DNA of 64,000 bases, taken from positions 1 to 64,000 of the forward strand of contig DASUSS010000101.1 of the NCBI GenBank assembly GCA_036374995.1, written 5' to 3'. Shown in pieces: positions 25,749 through 33,576 of this stretch. The position numbers were made by a program, and so were the translations under genes. Position 1 is the first letter of the stretch. Each line of letters opens with the position of its first letter. Below the pieces are notes generated by a model, which worked only from the letters and a program-made list of their open reading frames with translations, did not search any database and had not been told where the DNA came from. The stretch is from SH-MAG3 sp036374995 (lineage in GTDB: Bacteria; Gemmatimonadota; Gemmatimonadetes; Longimicrobiales; RSA9).

Positions 25749-26912
25749 CTACATCAGCCGATGCACCGAAACATACTCCTCGTCGAGCGCGTCACGACTC
25801 AGCACTGCGATCCGGTCGCCAGCGATGTCGAGGATCCTCGACGAGGCAGGCAGCGTGAGGCGTCCGTCCACCGCACCGTCCGTTCCGATCACGATCCAGT
25901 CGCGCTCGACAGCGGCCGGCCGCGCGTACGAGCCGATCCAGATGCGCCCGGCATCATCCAGGGCGAGATCCGCGAACGCGGGGTATGTCGAGCGGTAGGG
26001 CACATCCGCCAGTGCGCGCCGCAGCTCCTCCGGCGCCTGGGATCGGCTCGCCAGCACGTCCTGACGCCAGCGCTCGACATCCGCGGGATCGACTTCTGCT
26101 CGGACTCCGCCCGCGATCCGCATTTCGAGCTCGCCATCGGCGCCATACACGACGACATCGAGCGTGTCCGTGCTGCCGATCGCGAAGCGGCCGTTCCTGC
26201 CCGCGTACGCGGCCGAGCCGCCGAACCCGACCGGCGATCTGCTCGCTCCCCGCGGGATCGCGATGAACGCCCATTCCGTCGCCGGCCACATGCCGAGCGT
26301 ATCCGCGCGCGCACCATCCGCATCGAACAGCATCAGCGGAATCGTGTCCCTCGCCTCACCGCCTGCGGCGAATACGCGCAGGTCGGCGTAGACGGCTGCG
26401 ATGCGACCGTCGTTCAACTCCGCGAGCGGCTGGAGGTCGACGATGCGGTTCGGCGGCGACAGCGGCCGCGTCTCGATGACGCTCCCGTCCACCGTCATGC
26501 GCGTGAGCCGGCCCTGCCGCGGATCATAGACGAGGATGTTGCCGGACGTGTCGACATCCAGTGCGGAGATCCAGGCGAACTCACCGGGGCCTTCGCCGCT
26601 GCCGCCGCTGCGGTGCGCGAGCGCGCCGCTCGCATCGAGCACGAGGATCTCGCTCGTGCCGGCGTTGGCCAGGGCGAGGTCACCGCCCTCGAGGAAGCGC
26701 GCCGCCGTGACATGGAACAGCTCGTGCCGCGCAGCGGTCGTGAAGACCTCCTCGGCGTGCAGCTGCGGCACACGCTCCGGCGGAAGCGATCGCAGGTTGA
26801 CGTGGAGAACTCCAGCAACGTTCGTCACGGTCGAGCCGGTGTCGTTTCGCCCCGCCTCGCCCGCGCACGCGAGCAGCAGCACGCTGACGCCGATGGCAGC
26901 AGTCCTGGTCAT
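25749..26912 (-). CDS. 6-bladed beta-propeller lipoprotein
   Basis: 387 residues from the ATG at 26912, giving a lipoprotein signal with 'SVLLLAC'. The frame is open far upstream antisense to another gene, which was ignored. Blades include 'FLEGGDLALANAGTSEILVLDASG', 'GSGEGPGEFAWISALDVDTSGN', 'YAGRNGRFAIGSTDTLDVV' and 'FADLALDDAGRIWIGSY'. Related in plan to the propellers at 23065 and 27141 but longer between blades. It is transcribed divergently from the propeller at 27141, with 228 bp between them. Confidence 0.85.
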   Translation of the reverse strand: MTRTAAIGVSVLLLACAGEAGRNDTGSTVTNVAGVLHVNLRSLPPERVPQLHAEEVFTTAARHELFHVTAARFLEGGDLALANAGTSEILVLDASGALAHRSGGSGEGPGEFAWISALDVDTSGNILVYDPRQGRLTRMTVDGSVIETRPLSPPNRIVDLQPLAELNDGRIAAVYADLRVFAAGGEARDTIPLMLFDADGARADTLGMWPATEWAFIAIPRGASRSPVGFGGSAAYAGRNGRFAIGSTDTLDVVVYGADGELEMRIAGGVRAEVDPADVERWRQDVLASRSQAPEELRRALADVPYRSTYPAFADLALDDAGRIWIGSYARPAAVERDWIVIGTDGAVDGRLTLPASSRILDIAGDRIAVLSRDALDEEYVSVHRLM

Positions 26913-26991
26913 GATCCCGTGTCCGGAGTATGCCGAGGCGTCTGTATTAACGTGGGCCTCCGAAGCAGCGCAAGAGCGGCAAGTGGTGGCG

Positions 26992-27050
26992 CGAATCCGC
27001 GATTCGAACACTCGTGCTGCGACTCGTTCGACTTCCGTCGCAGACGAGTC
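26992..27050. promoter_or_regulatory. Dyads in the divergent propeller promoter region
   Basis: Two inverted repeats sit between the divergent propeller genes: CGAATC-CGC-GATTCG (26992-27006) and GACTCGT...ACGAGTC (27021-27027 and 27044-27050). Either could bind a shared regulator of both genes. No clear -35/-10 pair was identified. Confidence 0.35.
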
Positions 27051-27140
27051 CCGGGGATTCGTTTCCTCGCGTTCGCCGGTGAAAGGACACGATCCGGAAC
27101 GGCCGGCGTCTTCGTCCGGAACCCACTGCCGGGAGGAACC

Positions 27141-28373
27141 ATGTCGGCATGCATGCGCAGCGGTGCGGCTGCACTCGGTGCGTGCGCGCTCGTGCTGAAC
27201 GTCGCGAACACGGCGTGCGCGCAGAACGCCTCCGATCTGCCTGCGCAGGACCGCCCGATCCTGCTCGACATGCGGGACCTCCACGCCATCGGCGGCATGG
27301 ATGCGGAGCCGTGGGCACAGTTCGGTTCCGTCGCGCAGGTCGCATTCGACGGGCGCGGTCTGTTGTACATCCTCGATCGGGTGGCGCAGCGGGTGGTCGT
27401 GATCGATGAGAATGGCCGGCTGGTCCGGACGCTGGGCCGTGAAGGGAGAGGGCCGGGGGAGTTCATTGCACCCGGATCCATGGCCGTATTCGACGACGGC
27501 TCGGTGATCGTATACGATCTCATCCGCCGCACGTTCTCGGCGTTCGATTCGGCGGGAGCACTGCGCTTCGACGTGCGTGTGCCGCTCGATCACGGGGCGC
27601 CGGACGCGATCTTCCCGCTGCCGGACGGCCGACTGGTCGCGAATGCAATCGTGTTTCGCGTCGATGGTGCCCCGCACTTCCGGACGTCCCGCGGCATGAC
27701 TCCGACCTCGCGCGGCCGCGTGCTCGTCTTTTCAGCCGATGCCCGCACGCCGGGCACGATTGCGGATACCTACACGCCCGGGCAGGCGCCGGTTGTCGGC
27801 GGGGCGCCGGTGCGGATCGCGTTTCAGCCCGCGTTCTCGATGGCGGTGAGCCGGGACGGCAGGATCGTCTTCGCCGACTCGACGACCTATACGCTGCACC
27901 TGCTCCACACGGCCGGCCCGCAGACTCTGATCCGACGTCCGCTTCAGCCGCGCCGGGTGACAGAGGAGGATCGCCGCAATGAGCGCGAGCGCCAGCTTGC
28001 GCTGCTCGATGCGCCTGACGCACGGGCGATGGGCGCCTCACTCGGCGGGTCGGTCGACAGGCGAGCCGCGCTGGAGCGGGAACGTGAGCAGCTGCGGCAG
28101 ATGCGTTTCGCTTCCGAGATCCCCGTGATCGCCGGCGTTGCCGTGGACTGGGCGGGCCGTATCTGGGTACAGCGGACGGGGAGGCGCGTCGGCGAACCGG
28201 GTCCCATCGATGTCATTGCGCCCGCGGCCGAGTACATCGGCACCGTCACGTCCGGCTTCGGACTGCCCGCCGCGTTCGGGCCGGATGGTCGCGTGGCCTT
28301 CATCGACACCGATGAACTCGACGTGCAGCGGATCCGCGTCGCGCGCGTCCGGTCGCCGGCACTTCGCGACTGA
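27141..28373 (+). CDS. 6-bladed beta-propeller protein, secreted
   Basis: 410 residues from the ATG at 27141 with RBS gggagga; a longer open frame upstream is antisense to the divergent propeller gene. Signal peptide 'ALGACALVLNVANTACAQ'. Blades: 'VAQVAFDGRGLLYILDRVAQ', 'GREGRGPGEFIAPGSMAVFDDG', 'MAVSRDGRIVFADSTTYTL', 'AGVAVDWAGRIWVQRTG'; end 'FGPDGRVAFIDTDELDVQRIRV'. Same length and motif order as the protein at 23065, so the two arose by duplication. Function unknown. Confidence 0.88.
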   Translation: MSACMRSGAAALGACALVLNVANTACAQNASDLPAQDRPILLDMRDLHAIGGMDAEPWAQFGSVAQVAFDGRGLLYILDRVAQRVVVIDENGRLVRTLGREGRGPGEFIAPGSMAVFDDGSVIVYDLIRRTFSAFDSAGALRFDVRVPLDHGAPDAIFPLPDGRLVANAIVFRVDGAPHFRTSRGMTPTSRGRVLVFSADARTPGTIADTYTPGQAPVVGGAPVRIAFQPAFSMAVSRDGRIVFADSTTYTLHLLHTAGPQTLIRRPLQPRRVTEEDRRNERERQLALLDAPDARAMGASLGGSVDRRAALEREREQLRQMRFASEIPVIAGVAVDWAGRIWVQRTGRRVGEPGPIDVIAPAAEYIGTVTSGFGLPAAFGPDGRVAFIDTDELDVQRIRVARVRSPALRD

Positions 28374-28404
28374 ATGCATCCGAATCGGGGTTCAGGAGCA
28401 GCTG

Positions 28405-29145
28405 TCAGCCGTCTTCCTGATCGCTGTTGCTGCTGAGGTCACCCGGCTCGGTCTCCGCGACGGCGCGCATCCGTTCCAGCGCTGTCAGAACGCTCTCCTG
28501 TGTTTGTCGGGCGGCTGCCTGCCATGCCGCGCGGCCGGCGAGAGCCCCGGCAGCCAACCCTGCCAGCATGCCCACATTGGAGCTCAGTGTGACCGCCACC
28601 GCCGAGTATCCTCCGACGGCCACCGCCGCGTTCGCCAGGATGGTCCCGACTACACCGACCCCGGCGAAAAAACCGACCAGCGTGCCGCCCGTGAGCAGCC
28701 CGATCCTGGTGAGCCGGCGGTTCACGGCCACGGCCATGGCGGTGCCACGGCTGCCAGAGGTCACCTGGATGAGAGAATGGCCTCGGTGCGACAGGCGCCA
28801 CAGCCCGGTCGTCGCGTTCTCGATCGTGCCACCGGTGGTCGCCAGCGCGAACTGTGCCTGCGCCAGCATCTCGGTGGCCTGGGCCGCTGATACCTGCCGG
28901 GTAAGCGAGCTTTCGGCAGACAGCACGCCGGCAGGGCCGAAAATCCCTCCGCCCGGAGTTCGGGTCGAACGCAGGGCACGTACTGCTGCCCGGAACTCGG
29001 CTGGTGCGATTCCAACTTCCGCTGCAATCCGCTCGGCCTGAGCCATGGAGATGTGCTCATCGACTGGAGCACGTGCCTGGCGCTCGGCGGCGGACTTCAG
29101 CGCAACGGCCAGGTCTGCGCGTGAAATCGAATCCTCGGTGTTCAC
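28405..29145 (-). CDS. Hypothetical protein with two membrane helices
   Basis: 246 residues from a GTG at 29145 (gaagg upstream). The N-terminal 60 residues are helical ('ADLAVALKSAAERQARAPV', 'SMAQAERIAAEVGIAPAEF'). After a beta-rich middle ('GGTIENATTGLWRLSHRGHS') come two hydrophobic, Gly-rich helices ('LVGFFAGVGVVGTILANAAVAVGG' region and 'VGMLAGLAAGALAGRAA'). The tail is acidic. Last gene of the TonB receptor-sigma-anti-sigma operon, 71 bp after the anti-sigma gene. Family not recognised. Confidence 0.75.
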   Translation of the reverse strand: MNTEDSISRADLAVALKSAAERQARAPVDEHISMAQAERIAAEVGIAPAEFRAAVRALRSTRTPGGGIFGPAGVLSAESSLTRQVSAAQATEMLAQAQFALATTGGTIENATTGLWRLSHRGHSLIQVTSGSRGTAMAVAVNRRLTRIGLLTGGTLVGFFAGVGVVGTILANAAVAVGGYSAVAVTLSSNVGMLAGLAAGALAGRAAWQAAARQTQESVLTALERMRAVAETEPGDLSSNSDQEDG

Positions 29146-29216
29146 ATTCCGGCCTTCACCGCGGGGAGGAGGATCTGATTCTGCCGCTCCACTGATGGCC
29201 TGTCGATCGACTGCAT

Positions 29217-29921
29217 CTACGGTCCGAATCGTATGACGCGCGGCAGCTGCCCGGTCGGGATGTCCACTGCCGGTTCCCCACCGATCTGCACGCGTACGCG
29301 GCGCAGCTGTTCGGGCAGCGTGATCTCGTACGTCGCGCGCGTGCCGGAATTGCCGATGCGCAGGCCCGACGCGAGCACGACCAGCTCGACCGGACCCGAC
29401 GCGTCGCGGACGCGCGCGGTGACGGAGCTGCCGCTGTGCGTTTGCAGACGCACCTCGCCACCCGCCCGGCCATCGATGACCTCGATCACCAGCTCGCCGC
29501 CCGCCGGCACGAACTCGATACCGGACGAGACCGGCTCGGCCGGTGGATCGACCGGTGCTGTCGACCCGAGCGTTGCGGCGATCCAGTCGAGCAGCCGGAC
29601 ACCGGCGGGCGACGCGACGAGCGCGCCGCCGGCGAGCAGCGCGGCCAGCGCCGCGGCCGAGAGCCATGCGCGCGGGATGTGCCGCGATCGATGTGCGCCC
29701 GGCAGCGGTGGCCGCATGGCCGGCATGGGCGGGTCGGCAGCACGCAGCACCGCGTGCAGCGACCGGGTCCGACGCTCGAGCGTGTCCAGCCGGGTCCGAC
29801 ACACGTCGCACGTATCGAGGTGCGGTCGCGCGTGCGACCGTTCGAGCTCGGACGCCTGGTCATCCAGTACGCGCACGAGCACATCATCGCCGACATGCGG
29901 GTCCATTGTGGGTGCAGTCAT
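29217..29921 (-). CDS. Zinc-finger anti-sigma factor
   Basis: 234 residues. A ZAS-type zinc motif 'HLDTCDVC' (His34, Cys38, Cys41) lies in the cytoplasmic N-terminus, followed by a TM helix ('AWLSAAALAALLAGGALVA') and a periplasmic beta-rich domain ('GELVIEVIDGRAGGEVRLQT', 'TYEITLPEQLRRVRVQIGG'). It overlaps the sigma gene by 4 bp (ATGA). It should hold the sigma factor inactive until an envelope signal arrives. It is not FecR-like, although the operon begins with a TonB receptor. Confidence 0.9.
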   Translation of the reverse strand: MTAPTMDPHVGDDVLVRVLDDQASELERSHARPHLDTCDVCRTRLDTLERRTRSLHAVLRAADPPMPAMRPPLPGAHRSRHIPRAWLSAAALAALLAGGALVASPAGVRLLDWIAATLGSTAPVDPPAEPVSSGIEFVPAGGELVIEVIDGRAGGEVRLQTHSGSSVTARVRDASGPVELVVLASGLRIGNSGTRATYEITLPEQLRRVRVQIGGEPAVDIPTGQLPRVIRFGP

Positions 29922-30418
29922 GTGGACGTCTCCCTGTCGAGGCGCAGCTCGGCGGCCAGCTTGTCGAGAGCGCGGGCAATCATGGTGCCTACCGAGCCGG
30001 TCGTCGTCCCGACGGCGGCGGCAATCTCGCGGTGCGCGAAGCCCTCCTCGCGCATGAGCAGCACGGTGCGCTCCTTCATGCTGAGGTGGGCGAGCGCGGC
30101 GTGAACACTGCGCGCACGATCCGCGGCGACGAACGCTTCATCGGCCGCAGGCTGCGGGTCGGCATGCGGCACGCGCCCGGCCGCGGTACTGAGCAGTCGC
30201 AGCCTGCGATTGTGTGTGCGCGCCGCCTCGAGCGCGGCGTTCCGGCCGACGCGGAACAGCCAGGCCCGCACGTTGTTGGTGACCGGCGGCCGCTCGACGT
30301 AGCGCACGAACGCGAGCTGTGCCGCATCCGCTGCACGGTCCGGGTCGCCCGTGAGGCGCGTGAGGAATCGCCACAGGGATTCATGATGCTCCCGGAACAG
30401 TACCGTCACGTCGGTCAT
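29918..30418 (-). CDS. ECF RNA polymerase sigma factor
   Basis: 166 residues. Region 2: 'LFREHHESLWRFLTRLTGDPDRAADAAQLAFVRY' and 'NVRAWLFRVGRNAALEAAR'; region 4: 'LSMKERTVLLMREEGFAHREIAAAVGTTTGSVGTM' and 'RALDKLAAEL'. The start lies 1 bp after the stop of the TonB receptor gene (TGAgATG) and the end overlaps the anti-sigma gene, so receptor, sigma and anti-sigma are made from one message. Confidence 0.94.
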   Translation of the reverse strand: MTDVTVLFREHHESLWRFLTRLTGDPDRAADAAQLAFVRYVERPPVTNNVRAWLFRVGRNAALEAARTHNRRLRLLSTAAGRVPHADPQPAADEAFVAADRARSVHAALAHLSMKERTVLLMREEGFAHREIAAAVGTTTGSVGTMIARALDKLAAELRLDRETST

Positions 30419-30419
30419 C

Positions 30420-32891
30420 TCAGAACGCGAAGCGCAGACCGATCAACGGCAGGCGCGGCAGACCGGGGTGGAACTTATCGAAGCCCTCGATCTCTACGGG
30501 CGCGCCATTCGCACAATCGCCTCCGCACCAGGGCGGCTCGAAGTGCGCATAGCGACCCTGGTTTTCGGCGCCCAGCACATTGCGCAGCTGCACGAAGCCA
30601 CCCAGCGTCCAGCCGCTGAAGCGGCGCGACCAGTCGAGCGCGAAGTCCAGGCTGCTCGTCGCATCCCGCCGGCGCGCGTTGCGGGACTCGCGGGACGGCG
30701 GTGTGAGCCAGGTGCACGCGCCGGTCGCGTCGCACTCGTAGTTGCCTTCGTGGAAGCGCGTGTACGGCGCACCCGCGGCATACGTGTACGCAGCACTCCA
30801 CACCCAGCCGCGTCCGAGTGCCAGCGCGCTCGTCAGATCGACGACGTGCCGCTGATCCTCGTCGGCGGGAAAGTCGAAGCCGGCGGCGGACGCGTCCGCC
30901 GCGGCAAGGCTGTATCCGAACGAGCCGGTCCAGCGGCCTGCCAGCCGCCGGACAGAAACATCGATGCCGCGCGCGCGCGCATCGCCCACGACGAAGCTCC
31001 GGCGGCCGACATCGAGCCCGGGCGTCGGATCCTGATGCGCCACGCCGCGGCTCCAGCGCAGCCACGCCGTTGCGCCGACCAGCCAGCGGGTCGACAGCCA
31101 GTGCTCGGCGGTCGCGGTTACCGTGCTCGAGCGCAGCGCCGGCACCTCATCGCCCGCAACGACCCAGAGCACCTCCGACGCGAAGTTGTCGAGGTCGGGC
31201 GACACACCGGCCGGAGCGATCGCCTGCTCGTAGTGGAAGCCGTGAGCGAACGCGGTGGATACGCTCGTGCGCGCGGATGGCTGCCAGCGAACCGCCACAC
31301 GCGGCGCAACCCGCACGCGCGGCGTCGACCGCGCGCGCGACCCCGTCTCCAGCCGCGCGCCGCCGCTGACCTCAAGAGTGCCGACGTCCCAGCGCCGCTC
31401 GAGCCACAGAGCCGCGCGCACATTCGAGCCGTGCAGCTCCGTGGTATCCTGTACGGGAACCGTCCGCAATGTGCTGCGCGGCGCGGGGCCTCTGTAGTCG
31501 ACGTGCACCCGCGACATTTCATAACCCCCCGTCCAGGCAGTGCGCTCCTCACGCTCCAGCTCGCCGCGCACCGTGAGGTGCACGAGCGTGTTGCTGGATG
31601 GAGAAGCAATTGGCGCGTCGAGCCCGGTCTGCTCCACCGGCACGTTCCTGACCCGCGACGCGAATGTGGAGACACCGACCGTGTGACGCGTGCGCCGTCC
31701 GTGGACCGGCGTCAGCAGCGACACGCGCGCCAGGCCGCTGCCCCAGCGCGCGCGCGTGCCATGCAGGACGTCCGGCACATCGCCCGTCAGTGCGTCTACC
31801 TGCACGAGTGCACTCGCTTCGATCACACTCTGCTGGCCCACACGCTCATCGTAGCGGCCGGCGATGTCGAGGAATTCGTACGGGACCGCGACATCGTCCA
31901 TGCCCAGCCGCTCCGCCAGCCGCGTGAGCAGGTCCAGATACGTGCGGCGCGCTGCGACCATGTATGCGCGCTCACCCGTGCTCGACGCATCATCGACCGC
32001 CAGCCGCGCGCTCACCAGCGATATCTCGCCGGCAGCATACTCCCCGTCGTCCTCGCCGGCACGCGTGCGCAGCTCGAGCGTCCCCGCGGCACCGCCCTCC
32101 ACCGATACCGGCTGAGTACCCGCATGCAGGTATGCCGCGCCGATCGCATCGGGACTCACCGAGCCGAACGCACCGGCCGCATGCAGCGGATTGAAGAGGG
32201 GTATGCCATCGACGTAGATGCGCATCTGGTCGAACGCTGCGCCCCGCATCCACAGCTCCGCACTGTACTCGTCGATCGTGCTCACGCCCGGCAGCCGCTG
32301 CAACGCACGGAACAGGTCGCTCTCACCCAGCGTGACGCTTTCCCGGAGATCGCTGCGCGTGACCGCGCGCACGTCACCGGGCAGAAAGAGCCGCTGGCGG
32401 GCACGCACCGCAGCGATACGTGCAGCATCGGCGTCCTCGCCTGCCGGGTCGTGCACGAACGTCCGATCTCCACGGACATCGGCCGTGCCCGTGACATTCA
32501 GTGGCTCGAGCGCGACAGGCTCGATGGACAGTCCGAGCGAAACGCGCGGATCGTCCGGTCCCTGCACGGTCACGATGAGCTGCTGGGCGTGATAGCCGAT
32601 GCGGCTCGCGCGGAGCGTATACCGGCCCCGCGCAACGTCCGCGAACACGTATGAGCCGGTGCTGTCCGAGCGCGTCGTGCGTGCCGTGATCGAGGCCCGT
32701 GTGCTGGCCGACGCGGAGTCCGCGACGCCGATCCGCTCCAGCATCACGATCGCATCCTGCAACGGCTCACCCGTGCTCGCATCGACGATGCTCCCACGGA
32801 CGTCGGCGCGGCCGACGGCCTGGCCGTTGATCGGCCCGGGCGGCACGGCCACCATCAGAAGGACACAGCCCACTCCGAACAGGCGGGTCAT
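30420..32891 (-). CDS. TonB-dependent receptor with carboxypeptidase-like N-terminal domain
   Basis: 823 residues from ATG at 32891; the frame extends 25 codons upstream without a signal. Signal peptide up to 'INGQA'. Residues about 30-110 are a CarboxypepD-regulatory-like domain ('VRGSIVDASTGEPLQDAIVML', 'RYTLRASRIGYHAQQ'). The plug has 'GESDLFRALQRLPGVSTIDEYSAELWMRGA' and 'IYVDGIPLFNP'; the rest is a barrel ending in 'LIGLRFAF' with a terminal Phe. No STN signalling domain precedes the plug, so it is not a classic FecA-type signalling receptor. Substrate unknown. First gene of a receptor-sigma-anti-sigma operon. Confidence 0.93.
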   Translation of the reverse strand: MTRLFGVGCVLLMVAVPPGPINGQAVGRADVRGSIVDASTGEPLQDAIVMLERIGVADSASASTRASITARTTRSDSTGSYVFADVARGRYTLRASRIGYHAQQLIVTVQGPDDPRVSLGLSIEPVALEPLNVTGTADVRGDRTFVHDPAGEDADAARIAAVRARQRLFLPGDVRAVTRSDLRESVTLGESDLFRALQRLPGVSTIDEYSAELWMRGAAFDQMRIYVDGIPLFNPLHAAGAFGSVSPDAIGAAYLHAGTQPVSVEGGAAGTLELRTRAGEDDGEYAAGEISLVSARLAVDDASSTGERAYMVAARRTYLDLLTRLAERLGMDDVAVPYEFLDIAGRYDERVGQQSVIEASALVQVDALTGDVPDVLHGTRARWGSGLARVSLLTPVHGRRTRHTVGVSTFASRVRNVPVEQTGLDAPIASPSSNTLVHLTVRGELEREERTAWTGGYEMSRVHVDYRGPAPRSTLRTVPVQDTTELHGSNVRAALWLERRWDVGTLEVSGGARLETGSRARSTPRVRVAPRVAVRWQPSARTSVSTAFAHGFHYEQAIAPAGVSPDLDNFASEVLWVVAGDEVPALRSSTVTATAEHWLSTRWLVGATAWLRWSRGVAHQDPTPGLDVGRRSFVVGDARARGIDVSVRRLAGRWTGSFGYSLAAADASAAGFDFPADEDQRHVVDLTSALALGRGWVWSAAYTYAAGAPYTRFHEGNYECDATGACTWLTPPSRESRNARRRDATSSLDFALDWSRRFSGWTLGGFVQLRNVLGAENQGRYAHFEPPWCGGDCANGAPVEIEGFDKFHPGLPRLPLIGLRFAF

Positions 32892-33035
32892 GATTCCTCT
32901 TGCTGCATCCGGTTCAGCGATCGTCCCCTGCTCCGGTAGATGCGTCTGCGGTCGGAATTCTGACACCGCCGGTGCGGTGGCCGCCGTGGGCCGATGCCGC
33001 GCCGGTCAGAAATCGGCAGGGCGGCGCATCGCTCC

Positions 33036-33050
33036 AGTGATGTCATCACT
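33036..33050. promoter_or_regulatory. Palindrome upstream of the lipoprotein gene
   Basis: AGTGATG-T-CATCACT is a perfect 7-bp dyad around one base, 18 bases before the start at 33069 and in the region divergent from the TonB receptor operon. It is a likely repressor or activator site; the protein is unknown. Confidence 0.42.
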
Positions 33051-33068
33051 CGATCGATGGAGGCAACA

Positions 33069-33518
33069 ATGTACCGTATGCATCATGCCCGCTGGCTGCC
33101 GGCGCTCGTACTGCTCGCGGCCGCGTGCTCGAGATCGCCAGTCGAACCTCCGTTCCTGACCGTGCAGCACGTCGCGGGCGTCTACGGCGCGAGTGGCGAG
33201 TTCGGCGCACTCACGTTCACGACGATCGCCAGCGGCGAAACCACGGACTGGCTGGACGCCGGCGCATCACTGATCCTGCGCCTCAACATTGACGGGACGA
33301 CCGAGGGTGACCTCTTCCTGCCGGGCGCCGACGAGGACGGCAGCGATTTCGAGGCGGACCTGACCGGCACATGGCAGCTGACGGACGGTATCGTGACGCT
33401 CGATCACGCCGCAGACACGTTCCTGCGCGATATCGCGCTCACGCCGGTCGGCGACACACTCGAGGGCGACCACACGTTCGCCAGCACACGCGTACAGGTC
33501 ACGCTCCAGAAGCAGTAG
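33069..33518 (+). CDS. Small lipocalin-like lipoprotein
   Basis: 149 residues from the ATG at 33069 with RBS ggaggc. Lipoprotein signal with 'LVLLAAAC'. The mature part is all-beta: 'VAGVYGASGEFGALTFTTI', 'TTDWLDAGASLILRLNIDGT', 'TEGDLFLPG', 'LTGTWQLTDGIVTLDHAADTF', 'VGDTLEGDHTFASTRVQVTL'. This pattern recurs in small lipoproteins of Gemmatimonadota and fits a lipocalin-like barrel. Divergent from the TonB receptor gene with about 180 bp between. Confidence 0.82.
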   Translation: MYRMHHARWLPALVLLAAACSRSPVEPPFLTVQHVAGVYGASGEFGALTFTTIASGETTDWLDAGASLILRLNIDGTTEGDLFLPGADEDGSDFEADLTGTWQLTDGIVTLDHAADTFLRDIALTPVGDTLEGDHTFASTRVQVTLQKQ

Positions 33519-33535
33519 CAGCCGATCGCGGGAGC

Positions 33536-33567
33536 GCCCGGTGTGCCCAGTGACCGGCACACCGGGC
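33536..33567. terminator. Bidirectional terminator hairpin
   Basis: Perfect 12-bp stem GCCCGGTGTGCC with an 8-nt loop and GGCACACCGGGC, exactly between the convergent ends of the lipoprotein (33518) and the ChaN/HExxH gene (33577). No T-tract, but the stem strength and position make it the clearest terminator in the window. Confidence 0.7.
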
Positions 33568-33576
33568 AGCACCCGT

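Noticed and set aside
25707..27140. Upstream extension of the propeller at 27,141
   Set aside because: It is antisense to the divergent propeller lipoprotein and has no signal peptide; the ATG with RBS at 27,141 explains the gene.
30468..32654. 728-codon plus-strand open frame opposite the TonB receptor
   Set aside because: Same reason; the receptor on the minus strand has plug and barrel motifs.
28405..32891. FecIRA-type iron signalling system
   Set aside because: The anti-sigma is zinc-finger type without a FecR domain and the receptor lacks an STN domain.
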